Below, one piece after another: positions 17,074-24,663 of a stretch of DNA of 64,000 bases (positions are counted from its first letter, which is position 1; each line of letters begins with the position of its first letter). A program made the translations under genes and the position numbers. The notes under the pieces are model-generated. The model was not told where the DNA came from, made no database searches, and worked only from the letters and a program-made list of their open reading frames with translations. The stretch covers positions 50,640 through 114,639 of the forward strand of contig CALXLM010000002.1 in the NCBI GenBank assembly GCA_944389195.1. The letters are read 5' to 3'. The DNA comes from an uncultured Opitutales bacterium (lineage in GTDB: Bacteria; Verrucomicrobiota; Verrucomicrobiia; Opitutales; Intestinicryptomonadaceae).

Positions 17074-17859
17074 GTGTCGGCAAAAGGCGTGGCGGTGTCG
17101 TATAGGAAGGACAGAAGGATTGATGGACTTGCGGCTTTCGACGCCGAATACGTGTCGGGGCGCAGTTGGCTTGTCGGGATAGACGAAGCCGGCAGGGGCT
17201 GCCTGGCGGGCCCCGTGTGCGCGGCAGCCGTCGCGGTAAGGGCGCGCGCATACGCAAATCCGTCCTTTGCGGACGCGCTTTGCTTGCTGGACGATTCTAA
17301 AAAGCTTTCCGAAAAACAGAGAAACGCCGTTTATGAGAAGTTGCGGATTCTGAAGCTTGCGGGCGAAATAGACTTTGAGGCGGCCTTTGCATCCGTGGAG
17401 GAAATAGAAAAGCACAACATACTTGTCGCGACGCAAATCGCCATGGCGCGCGCCGCGCGCGCTCTCAACGAAAGGCTCAATCTCTCTTTGAGGGGGGCTT
17501 CGTCCCCTGCAACGCTGTTCGGGGAATCTGCGGTCGACGCCTCCACCGGATACGTGCTTATCGACGGGAGGCCGATGAAAAAATTTCCGTACGCACATAC
17601 GGCGGTCGTAAAGGGCGACGCTTCGAGCTTGGCGATAGCTTCGGCCTCGATAGTCGCCAAGGTGACGCGCGACAATTTTATGGCCGACCTTTCGCGCGAT
17701 TATCCGCGCTATTCCTTTGAAGTCAACAAAGGCTACGGAACCGCGTCCCATCTTCAGGGCTTGCTGTTATTCGGGGCGTGCCCGGCGCACAGGCGGAGCT
17801 TTTTAAAAAAACTCCGCGGACGCACCCGCGAAGGCGGAAGGCAGCCCGAACTGTTTTGA
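17074..17859 (+). CDS. rnhB: Ribonuclease HII
   Basis: RNase HII nicks DNA at single ribonucleotides and degrades RNA/DNA hybrids. The type 2 signature GIDEAGRGCLAGPV lies near residue 35, followed by DDSKKLSEKQR, GDASSLAIASASIVAKVTRD and the YPRY plus NKGYGT block. The frame is open from 17017 inside rnhC. No ATG lies between the rnhC stop and the conserved region, so I use GTG at 17074, two bases after that stop; GTG at 17089 or 17095 is also possible. Tight spacing implies co-transcription and perhaps coupling with rnhC. Confidence 0.9.
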   Translation: MSAKGVAVSYRKDRRIDGLAAFDAEYVSGRSWLVGIDEAGRGCLAGPVCAAAVAVRARAYANPSFADALCLLDDSKKLSEKQRNAVYEKLRILKLAGEIDFEAAFASVEEIEKHNILVATQIAMARAARALNERLNLSLRGASSPATLFGESAVDASTGYVLIDGRPMKKFPYAHTAVVKGDASSLAIASASIVAKVTRDNFMADLSRDYPRYSFEVNKGYGTASHLQGLLLFGACPAHRRSFLKKLRGRTREGGRQPELF

Positions 17860-18128
17860 AACGAATGCGCGCGGCTTCCGCGGGAGGGCGCATTTGCCAT
17901 TTGTTTTTTTGCTTGGCTGGCCCGCGAAAAAACGGGGCGCCGCTGCGAATTTATCAGCCCCATGCACGCTGTTTTTTGCGCTTCGGCACGGCAGCGCTTT
18001 CCGTCGCGGAATATTTAAAATTTTTCCTGCGAAAACTCCGGGCGGGAGTTCCGGGCACAGGCGGGAATATGTTTATTTAAAGGCTTGCAAGAAATATAAA
18101 AATCTACGAAATAGGCGCGAAAAATATT

Positions 18129-19289
18129 ATGAGCGATTCCAATACAGCCATTTTGGCTCTCGAAGACGGAAGCGTGTATAAGGGCCGCGCTTTCGGGGCG
18201 AGAAAAACGGTCGTGGGAGAGGCCGTTTTCAACACGTCAATGACGGGTTATCAGGAGGTTTTGACCGATCCCTCCTATTTCGGGCAGATTGTCGTCATGA
18301 CGGCGGTCGAGATAGGAAACTATGGGGTCAACAAGGCCGACGAGGAGTCGGACGGCATTAAGGCGAAGGGATTTGCGGTTCGCGAGGTCAGCCCCGTGGC
18401 GAGCAGTTGGCGCAGCGAGGGTTCCCTTCAAGATTACCTCGAAAAAGGGGGGGTGCCGGGCATCAGCGGCGTTGACACGCGCGCGATTACAAAAAGGCTG
18501 AGAAGCGCGGGGGCGATGAAATCCTGTCTTTCGACCGAGGGAATATCCGCCGAAGAGGCCGTAAAGCGCGCGCGCGAATGGGGGGGGCTTGTCGGGGTGG
18601 ACTATGTAAAAAACGTCACTTGCAAAGCTCCGCACAAACTCGACCCGCAGGAAAGCGCGCTCAAGCCGTTTACCGTCGAGGGAACTTCGCTTTACAATTT
18701 TAAGAGGTCGGCTCCGCTTTTCAAATGCGCGGCGATAGACTACGGCGCGAAGGCGTCAATATTTAAAAAGTTAGGTTTCCACGGTTTCGATGTCACAGTC
18801 TTTCCAGCCGACACTCCAGCTGAAGCTATTGTGGAGTTCGCTCCGGAGGCCGTATTTCTTTCAAACGGTCCGGGAGATCCGGCGGCCGTAAAATACGCCC
18901 ACAAATGCGTTTCGGTTTTAATCGAGAAATATCCGACTTTCGGAATATGTTTGGGGCATCAAATCATCACGCACGCAATCGGAGCTAAAACATTCAAGCT
19001 GAAGTTCGGGCATAGGGGGGGGAACCAGCCCGTAAAAAATCTTGAGACGGAACTTGTATATATCACTTCTCAAAACCATGGGTTTGCCGCCGACGAAAAG
19101 TCGTTGGCAAATGCCGGCGCCGTCGTCACGGAAATAAATCTCAACGACGGCACGGTGGAGGGGCTCCGCCATAAGGATTTGCCGGTTTTTTCGGTTCAAT
19201 ACCATCCGGAGGCGGCTCCCGGACCGAACGATGCCGACGCGCTTTTTGAGAAATTTCACGATATGGTAAAAAAAATATGCGGAAAATAA
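18129..19289 (+). CDS. carA: Carbamoyl-phosphate synthase small subunit CarA
   Basis: CarA is the glutaminase subunit that feeds ammonia to CarB for carbamoyl phosphate, used in arginine and pyrimidine synthesis. The N-terminal domain has EAVFNTSMTGYQEVLTDPSY. The class I amidotransferase domain has the nucleophile in FGICLGHQII and the rest of the triad in SVQYHPEAAPGP. The 386 residues are the normal length. carB is not next to it. The first ~125 bases after the stop lead into the attenuator at 19341. Confidence 0.95.
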   Translation: MSDSNTAILALEDGSVYKGRAFGARKTVVGEAVFNTSMTGYQEVLTDPSYFGQIVVMTAVEIGNYGVNKADEESDGIKAKGFAVREVSPVASSWRSEGSLQDYLEKGGVPGISGVDTRAITKRLRSAGAMKSCLSTEGISAEEAVKRAREWGGLVGVDYVKNVTCKAPHKLDPQESALKPFTVEGTSLYNFKRSAPLFKCAAIDYGAKASIFKKLGFHGFDVTVFPADTPAEAIVEFAPEAVFLSNGPGDPAAVKYAHKCVSVLIEKYPTFGICLGHQIITHAIGAKTFKLKFGHRGGNQPVKNLETELVYITSQNHGFAADEKSLANAGAVVTEINLNDGTVEGLRHKDLPVFSVQYHPEAAPGPNDADALFEKFHDMVKKICGK

Positions 19290-19297
19290 AAAAAAAC

Positions 19298-19327
19298 TTG
19301 AAATTCCGCAAAAGCGGTGTCTAATGC
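19298..19327 (+). promoter_or_regulatory. Possible promoter ahead of the aromatic leader peptide
   Basis: TTGAAA at 19298-19303 is followed after 18 bp by TAATGC at 19322-19327. The -35 is good but the -10 lacks the final T, so transcription could equally come from carA. Confidence 0.3.
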
Positions 19328-19340
19328 TTCAAAATTTATT

Positions 19341-19403
19341 ATGCAAAACATTTGGGCAACTTATTATTTTTACTTTAGCTTTCCAAACATTGGCGTTCGG
19401 TGA
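19341..19403 (+). CDS. Aromatic-rich leader peptide, 20 aa (attenuator)
   Basis: ATG at 19341 opens a 20-codon frame that ends at TGA 19401-19403. Codons 5-14 read WATYYFYFSF: one Trp, three Tyr and three Phe in ten codons. This resembles the known leader peptides of phe and trp operons (PheL, PheM, TrpL). No Shine-Dalgarno is visible, as for several genes in this window. The last eight bases before the stop (GCGTTCGG, 19393-19400) are an exact complement of 19438-19445, the 5' arm of the terminator that follows. The peptide is too short for routine gene finding. The call rests on composition, position and the pairing. Confidence 0.75.
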   Translation: MQNIWATYYFYFSFPNIGVR

Positions 19404-19465
19404 GCGGCTTGCCCGTTGTTGCATGTTTAAGTAGAACCCGAACGCTGAAGCGGTCGGGTTTTTTT
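19391..19465 (+). promoter_or_regulatory. Transcription attenuator: mutually exclusive antiterminator and Rho-independent terminator
   Basis: Terminator: AACCCGA (19435-19441) pairs with TCGGGTT (19454-19460), continued by CGC/GCG around a TGAA loop, with a T-run to 19465. Antiterminator: GCGTTCGG (19393-19400) pairs perfectly with CCGAACGC (19438-19445), extendable by two G-U pairs, which would destroy the terminator. The upstream arm abuts the leader stop codon. A ribosome that reaches the stop covers it (termination), and one stalled on Tyr, Phe or Trp codons leaves it free (read-through). Confidence 0.75.
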
Positions 19466-19496
19466 ATTTTCGATAAAAATTTTAACACCAATCAAG

Positions 19497-20498
19497 ATGA
19501 CTATGAACCAGAAATCAATGAACAGCTCCTCGAAGCACTCCGGCAGGTGGGTGGGCTTCAGGAAAGAACTGAAAGTGCTCGATTGCACCATTAGGGACGG
19601 CGGTCTGATGAATTCGAGCAGATTCGACGACGAGACGGTAAGGGCGGTTTACGACGCCTGTGCCGACGCGGGAATAGACTATATGGAAATCGGCTACAAA
19701 AACAGCAAGAAGATTTACGATCCCGCCAAGTTCGGAGACTGGCGCTTTTGCGACGACGAGGCGGTAAAGAGGATAGTCGGCGACAACAAGCGCGACATAA
19801 AACTTTCCGTCATGGCCGACGCCGAAAAGAGCGACTACAAAACGGAAATCGGCCCGAAGGAAAAAAGTCCGATAGACATGGTGCGCATAGCGACCTATAT
19901 CCACCAAATACCCCTGGCGATCGACATGATAAAACATTGCGCCGACAACGGATACGAGACTACTGTAAACATTATGGCGATTTCCACGGTGCGCGAAAGC
20001 GAACTCGACGAGGGCCTCGAGCTTTTAGGGGAGAGCGACGCGGGAACCATCTATCTTGTGGACAGTTTCGGTTCGCTGTACAGCGAGCAGATACGCTACA
20101 TGATGGCAAAATACATGCGGATAGCCCACGAATACGGCAAGGAAATAGGCATACACGCGCACAACAATCTGCAGCTGGCGTTTGCCAATACGGTTGAATC
20201 TATTGTAAGCGGCGCGAACATGGTGGACGGAACTCTTGCCGGTTTGGGGCGCGGCGCCGGAAACTGCCCCCTCGAACTGCTTATTGGCTTCCTGCACAAT
20301 CCGCGTTTCAGAATACGCCCGCTGCTCGAGTGCGTTGAGGGCAGAATCGAGCCTATGCGCGCAAAGCTCGGCTGGGGTTTCGACTACCCGTACATGGTGA
20401 CGGGATTTCTCAACAGGCACCCGAAGAGCGCCATGGAGTACAACGAGTCCGACAAAAGGGGACGCATTGTGGATTTCTACGACGAAATGATGAAGTAA
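19497..20498 (+). CDS. DRE-TIM metallolyase, HMGL-like / 4-hydroxy-2-oxovalerate aldolase-like (copy 1)
   Basis: A 333-residue TIM-barrel of the HMGL-like family that makes or breaks C-C bonds next to a 2-oxo or acyl group with a divalent metal. The barrel starts after ~26 residues with LDCTIRDGG, carrying the catalytic Arg-Asp. The metal-binding histidines are in GIHAHNNLQLAFANT and the closing loop is GLGRGAGNCPLELL. It lacks the C-terminal regulatory domain of LeuA/CimA and the communication domain of true MhpE/DmpG enzymes is not obvious. The substrate is unknown. It sits 32 bp after an attenuator rich in aromatic codons, and a close paralogue follows. That suggests control by aromatic amino acid supply. 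Confidence 0.85.
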   Translation: MTMNQKSMNSSSKHSGRWVGFRKELKVLDCTIRDGGLMNSSRFDDETVRAVYDACADAGIDYMEIGYKNSKKIYDPAKFGDWRFCDDEAVKRIVGDNKRDIKLSVMADAEKSDYKTEIGPKEKSPIDMVRIATYIHQIPLAIDMIKHCADNGYETTVNIMAISTVRESELDEGLELLGESDAGTIYLVDSFGSLYSEQIRYMMAKYMRIAHEYGKEIGIHAHNNLQLAFANTVESIVSGANMVDGTLAGLGRGAGNCPLELLIGFLHNPRFRIRPLLECVEGRIEPMRAKLGWGFDYPYMVTGFLNRHPKSAMEYNESDKRGRIVDFYDEMMK

Positions 20499-20501
20499 TG
20501 C

Positions 20502-20532
20502 GAAACGGCGCGCGGCAAACGCGCGCCGTTTC
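20502..20532 (+). promoter_or_regulatory. Perfect 13-bp intercistronic hairpin
   Basis: GAAACGGCGCGCG (20502-20514) and CGCGCGCCGTTTC (20520-20532) form a 13-bp stem with a GCAAA loop. It starts 4 bp after the stop of the first aldolase and ends 10 bp before the ATG of the second. There is no T-run, so it is more likely an RNA-stability or processing element, or a translation control for copy 2, than a terminator. Confidence 0.75.
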
Positions 20533-20542
20533 AGGTAATGTT

Positions 20543-21544
20543 ATGACCACGTTCAACCAAAAGAAAATAGAGGCGCGCCAAAAGGACGCAATGGGGCGCA
20601 TCCGTTCCGACGTAAAAATCCTCGATTGCACAATCCGCGACGGCGGCGCGGTCAACAACAGCCATTTCGGCATGGAGACGGTAAGGGCGGTTTACGACGC
20701 CTGCGCCGACGCCGGAATAGACTATATGGAAGTCGGCTATAAAAACAGCCGCGGGGCATTCAGCCCTTCGGACTTCGGAGAATGGCGCTTTTGCGACGAC
20801 GAAACCGTAAAGCGGCTTGTGGGGGACAATAAACGCGACGTGAAGCTTGCGGTTATGATGGACGCCGGAAAGTCGGACTGCAGGGCCTCGCTTCGCAAAA
20901 AGTCCGACAGCCCGATTGACATGATTAGGGCCTCCGCATACGCCGGCGGGCTTTCGGAGGCTTTGGATACCGTAAAATATGCCGCCGACTTGGGATACGA
21001 AACAAGCGTATGCATCATGGCCATATCCACGCTTTCGGAGAGGGAAATTAACAAAGCTTTCGAAGCCGCCGCGCAAAGCGACGCGGACGTCGTGTATTTG
21101 ATGGATTCTTTCGGCGGGCTCGACGGGCACCGCCTCAGATACCTGTTGGCGAAGTGCATATATGTGTGCAGCGACGCCGGCAAGCGCGTAGGGGTACATA
21201 TCCACAACAATTTGCAACTTGCTTTTGCAAACACCATCGACGCGGTTATCACAGGCGCCGATATTGTGGACTGTTCCATTGCCGGTTTGGGGCGCGGTGC
21301 CGGAAACTGCAGAACGGAATTGATGGTCGGGTTTTTGCGCAATCCGCGCTTCAAGCTGCGCCCCGTTTTGGAGTGTGCGCAAAACGCGATAGAGCCGTTG
21401 AGGCGGAGTTTCGATTGGGGGTTCGACTATCCCTACATGGCGACAGGCCTCTTAAACATTCATCCTTCGCATGCGATAAACTATAAAAAATCCGAAAACA
21501 GGGGTTCGGTTGCGGATTTTTACGAATCCCTTTCCGAAGACTGA
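20543..21544 (+). CDS. DRE-TIM metallolyase, HMGL-like / 4-hydroxy-2-oxovalerate aldolase-like (copy 2)
   Basis: This is a paralogue of the preceding gene with the same length (333 residues) and the same motifs: LDCTIRDGGAVNNSHFG, GIDYMEVGYKNS, VHIHNNLQLAFANT and GLGRGAGNCRTELM. By eye more than half of the aligned residues are identical, so the pair arose by duplication. The start at 20543 (MTTFNQKKIEARQ) is preferred over an in-frame ATG at 20498, because the latter would put the perfect hairpin inside the coding region. Both copies keep the catalytic and metal residues, so neither is a pseudogene. They may form a heteromer or act on different substrates. Confidence 0.85.
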   Translation: MTTFNQKKIEARQKDAMGRIRSDVKILDCTIRDGGAVNNSHFGMETVRAVYDACADAGIDYMEVGYKNSRGAFSPSDFGEWRFCDDETVKRLVGDNKRDVKLAVMMDAGKSDCRASLRKKSDSPIDMIRASAYAGGLSEALDTVKYAADLGYETSVCIMAISTLSEREINKAFEAAAQSDADVVYLMDSFGGLDGHRLRYLLAKCIYVCSDAGKRVGVHIHNNLQLAFANTIDAVITGADIVDCSIAGLGRGAGNCRTELMVGFLRNPRFKLRPVLECAQNAIEPLRRSFDWGFDYPYMATGLLNIHPSHAINYKKSENRGSVADFYESLSED

Positions 21545-21571
21545 CGGGAAAGTCGCGTTGCGACGTCTTGT

Positions 21572-22063
21572 TCAATACGGTGCTCCGCCAAGATGCGCAT
21601 TTTGGGCGCGGTATTCATCGTACACCGAATCGAGCGCGGGGCTTTTTATTTTGGATATTTTGAGTATTTTCGAGTTTTTTAGGCCGCCTTTTATAAAATT
21701 TGAAATGGAATCGTCGCGAAAGCCGATTTTTGCGGCGTCCGCATACGATTTGGAATAGTACACGTTTTTTATGTTTGCCCATATAGCCGCCGACAGGCAC
21801 ATCGGGCAGGGAAATCCAGTGGCGTAAAGCGACAACCCCGAAAGGTCGTAGGTCTTTAATTTTTTGCAAGCGGCGCGAATCGCCTCGATTTCAGCATGGG
21901 CTGTGGGATCGTGCGCCGATGTCACGCGGTTGAATCCGCGCGCGATTGTCTTTCCGCTTTTTTCGTCGAATATAAAGGCCCCGAAGGGGCCCCCGCGCCT
22001 CTTTTCGATGCACGATTTCCGCGTAAGTTCGGCGGTTTTTGCTATTTCGTCTCTTATGTCCAT
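21572..22063 (-). CDS. guaD: Guanine deaminase-like nucleoside/base deaminase
   Basis: A 163-residue zinc cytidine-deaminase-fold enzyme. It has GGPFGAFIFD, DPTAHAEIEAIRAA (His ligand and catalytic Glu) and PCPMCLSAAIWANI (two Cys ligands), plus YADAAKIGFRDDSI. This pattern fits the B. subtilis GuaD subgroup better than tRNA-adenosine deaminase TadA. GuaD turns guanine into xanthine. The ATG at 22063 is used; the open frame further upstream runs into the 3' end of prs and has no family similarity. It lies downstream of prs on the same strand, with prs's terminator between them. Confidence 0.85.
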   Translation of the reverse strand: MDIRDEIAKTAELTRKSCIEKRRGGPFGAFIFDEKSGKTIARGFNRVTSAHDPTAHAEIEAIRAACKKLKTYDLSGLSLYATGFPCPMCLSAAIWANIKNVYYSKSYADAAKIGFRDDSISNFIKGGLKNSKILKISKIKSPALDSVYDEYRAQNAHLGGAPY

Positions 22064-22097
22064 ATGCGCGTTCTTTTTGTATGTTTGTGAAAGGACG

Positions 22098-22130
22098 CAA
22101 AAAAACGGGCGTATCGAAAGCGCCCGTTTT
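22098..22130 (-). terminator. Rho-independent terminator after prs
   Basis: On the minus strand AAAACGGGCG (22130-22121) pairs with CGCCCGTTTT (22111-22102) around a 9-nt loop and continues in T. It sits 20 bp after the prs stop. The plus-strand copy also ends in TTTT. Confidence 0.88.
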
Positions 22131-22149
22131 GTGTGTGAATATTGCAAAA

Positions 22150-23103
22150 TCAGAAGCCCTTTACCTTGAAAAGCGATGTCACAGACAAGTTGTTGTGTAT
22201 GCGCAGAATCGCTTCGGTAAGGAGATTGGCAACCGTCAAAACGGTTATGGGATAGTCTGCGTAGCGCGGGTCCGGCGGGGTGGAGTCGGTCACGATAAGT
22301 TCGTCGAGCCATTTTTCCGAAAGGCGGTCGTATGCGCTATCGGTAAGCACTGCGTGGGTCACGGCGGCCCTGACTGTCTTTGCGCCCCTGTCTTTTAGTA
22401 TTTTCGCCGCCGCAGTAAGGGTTCCCGCGGTTTCCGTCATGTCGTCCACGATAAGAATGTCCCGCCCCTCAACCTCGCCGACAAGGCTTGTGGCTTCGAC
22501 AACTTCGGCGCTGATTCTGCGCTTTGCTATAAACCCGAGCTGGCAGTTGAAAAGCGTGGCATAGGCCTGCGCCCGCTTTAGCCCGCCTACGTCGGGCGAG
22601 AAAATCGTCATATTTTCAGCCGGTTGGTTCTTTAAATATTCGTAGATTACGGGAGAGGCGTAAAGGTGGTCGCACGGTATGTCGAAAAAGCCCTGGATTT
22701 GCGTGGCGTGCAGGTCGAGCGTCAAAACGCGGTTCGCCCCGGCGGCGACCAGCAGGTTGGCAACGAGCTTTGCGGTAATCGGAACGCGGGGCTGGTCTTT
22801 TCTGTCTTGGCGCGCGTATCCGAAAAACGGAAGAACCGCGGTGATGCGCTTGGCGGACGCCCTGCGGGCGGCGTCTATCATTATCAGCAGCTCCATAAAG
22901 CTGTCGTTTGAGGGGCGGCTTGTGGGTTGTATTATAAACACGTCGTCCCCGCGGATATGATCTATGATTTTTACGAATGTTTCGCTGTCCGGAAACGATT
23001 CTACAAGGGCGTTTCCAAGCGGCAGCGACAGCTGTTTGCATATCGATTCGGCAAGAACGGGATGTCTCCTGCCGGTAAATATTTTTAGGTTGTCAATTTT
23101 CAT
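22150..23103 (-). CDS. prs: Ribose-phosphate pyrophosphokinase (PRPP synthase)
   Basis: It makes PRPP from ribose 5-phosphate and ATP for nucleotide, histidine and tryptophan synthesis. The 317 residues match the class I size. Family blocks are FPDSETFVKI, the flexible-loop region ARQDRKDQPRVPI, the metal site near CDHLYASPV, and the PRPP loop ILIVDDMTETAGTL. The ATG at 23103 (MKIDNLKIFTG) is used instead of 23136, which adds an unrelated segment. Its terminator lies at 22098-22130. Confidence 0.96.
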   Translation of the reverse strand: MKIDNLKIFTGRRHPVLAESICKQLSLPLGNALVESFPDSETFVKIIDHIRGDDVFIIQPTSRPSNDSFMELLIMIDAARRASAKRITAVLPFFGYARQDRKDQPRVPITAKLVANLLVAAGANRVLTLDLHATQIQGFFDIPCDHLYASPVIYEYLKNQPAENMTIFSPDVGGLKRAQAYATLFNCQLGFIAKRRISAEVVEATSLVGEVEGRDILIVDDMTETAGTLTAAAKILKDRGAKTVRAAVTHAVLTDSAYDRLSEKWLDELIVTDSTPPDPRYADYPITVLTVANLLTEAILRIHNNLSVTSLFKVKGF

Positions 23104-23234
23104 ACGTGGCAAATTTTTTTCCGTACCCCCACACATTTTTTCATCCTGCTTCTGCGGCTTTTAAAGTCAAGCCAAATGCACGGAACACCCGCGCGCGGGC
23201 GGCGTTTAAGGGCGGGCTTTTCTGCCAAAGCAAA

Positions 23235-23307
23235 GGCGGCGCGTAATTCCGCGCCGCCCGTACGGCTGGGGTTCCCCCAAAAAAACGCGGCCTAAAAAGC
23301 CGCGTTT
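23235..23307 (-). terminator. Terminator and second hairpin after the lipoprotein gene
   Basis: On the minus strand AAACGCGGC (23307-23299) pairs with GCCGCGTTT (23291-23283), followed by T, 25 bp past the stop at 23332. A further 9-bp palindrome (GGCGGCGCG 23235-23243, CGCGCCGCC 23250-23258) lies beyond it. Confidence 0.8.
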
Positions 23308-23331
23308 CCTAAAGCGCTTTTGCCACGCTTG

Positions 23332-23814
23332 TTAGAATAAGTTCTTTCCCTTATTGTAAACGGCGTCGAATTTGGCGCCCACAAGCGTGTATTCGGAAAA
23401 GGTTTTTGCTATTTCAGAGGTGCAGTAGTCTATTTCCTTCGTGAGAGACGGCCATTGCTTTCTCAGCTCCACGGCGGCCTTTGAAGGGTTCGACTGGCAT
23501 TCCGAAAGGTAGTTGCGAATGTCTGCCTGGGCTTTCGTCATATTAGCCGTGTACATTTTCTTCTCCACGTCCGAGAATTTTATCCACGCCTTTATGTTTG
23601 ACCTAAACGCGTCCACGAATTCTGGCGGGCATCCCGTCAGCGATACGGACTGCATCTTGGCCGAGACTTCGGATATGGTTGTGGAGGTGGATATTATTTT
23701 CTGGTCGACGGAATACACCGCCTCTATGGCCATGCCCTCCGGCGTTTGTTGAGTCGGCGTGTGGCACGCCGAAAATATTGCGCATACGGATAATAACGGT
23801 ATTAGTTTTTTCAT
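23332..23814 (-). CDS. Small lipoprotein of unknown function
   Basis: The 160-residue protein has a type II signal, MKKLIPLLSVCAIFSAC, with Cys17 as the lipidation site. The mature part is mostly helical, polar and rich in Lys, Glu and Ser, with three more cysteines (TGCPPEF, SECQSNP, DYCTSE). No family is recognised. It forms its own unit, with a terminator after it and a 243-bp gap before leuD. It is probably anchored in the outer or inner membrane facing the periplasm. Function unknown. Confidence 0.75.
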   Translation of the reverse strand: MKKLIPLLSVCAIFSACHTPTQQTPEGMAIEAVYSVDQKIISTSTTISEVSAKMQSVSLTGCPPEFVDAFRSNIKAWIKFSDVEKKMYTANMTKAQADIRNYLSECQSNPSKAAVELRKQWPSLTKEIDYCTSEIAKTFSEYTLVGAKFDAVYNKGKNLF

Positions 23815-24057
23815 GCCCTTTAGAGTGTTTTATAGTTTTTTATTGTAAAATAAAATTTTCACAATTCTTACGCATTTAATCGGAAGAATCTCGCAAGATT
23901 TTCGAAAAATCTTTTGTCATTTCTTATATTTGACAGCTTTTTTCGCCATATGTTCGGTTGAATTTGACCCGCCGGGCGCGCGCGTCCGGGGTTTAAGGCA
24001 AAAAATTGTTGTCGAAAAGATAAAAATCGTTTTAATCGTTCGGGTACATATATAATT

Positions 24058-24663
24058 ATGGCACTTGAAAAAATTAAAGACGTAAACGGTAAGGCCGTTT
24101 TCATTCCGGGAAACGACATAGATACCGACAGAATCATTCCGGCCCGCTTTATGGTGTGCGTCTCTTTCGAGGGACTCGGGCAATACGCGTTTTACGACGA
24201 AAGAAAAAATCCGGACGGCTCGGACAAAGTCCATCCGCTGACGGATCCGCGTAAAAAGGGCGCGAAAATCCTTTTGTCGGGGGCGAATTTCGGATGCGGA
24301 TCCTCGCGCGAACACGCGCCGCAGTCTTTGTGGCACTACGGCTTCAGGGCGATAGTAGCAGAAAGCTTCGCGGAGATATTTTTCGGGAACTCTACCACGC
24401 TCGGAATACCGTGTGTTTGTGCGAAACACGGGGATATAGCAAAAATTGGCGGGATAATCGAGGCGGAACCCGACCTCCCCGTGGATGTCAATCTTGATGC
24501 AATGACGGTTTCGTGCGGGGATTTTTCCTGCCCGTGCCAAATGCCCGACGCCGCGCGCGCCGCGCTACTGTCCGGAAAGTGGGACCCCATCGCGGACCTT
24601 CTCGACGCCGAAGCGGAAACAAGCCAAAAAGCAGCGGCATTGCCGTATTTTAAACAGCCATGA
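24058..24663 (+). CDS. leuD: 3-isopropylmalate dehydratase small subunit LeuD
   Basis: LeuD is the swivel-domain subunit of isopropylmalate isomerase in leucine synthesis and works with LeuC. The signature GANFGCGSSREHAPQSL and the start FIPGNDIDTDRIIPARF are intact over 201 residues. leuC is not adjacent. The ATG of exbB overlaps the leuD stop (ATGA), an unusual partner. A TATAAT box ends 1 bp before the ATG, so the true promoter must lie further up. Confidence 0.92.
   Translation: MALEKIKDVNGKAVFIPGNDIDTDRIIPARFMVCVSFEGLGQYAFYDERKNPDGSDKVHPLTDPRKKGAKILLSGANFGCGSSREHAPQSLWHYGFRAIVAESFAEIFFGNSTTLGIPCVCAKHGDIAKIGGIIEAEPDLPVDVNLDAMTVSCGDFSCPCQMPDAARAALLSGKWDPIADLLDAEAETSQKAAALPYFKQP

Noticed and set aside
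19306..19317. CCGC/GCGG mini-hairpin after carA as a terminator
   Set aside because: The four-base stem with no T-run is too weak; read-through into the attenuator region seems more likely.
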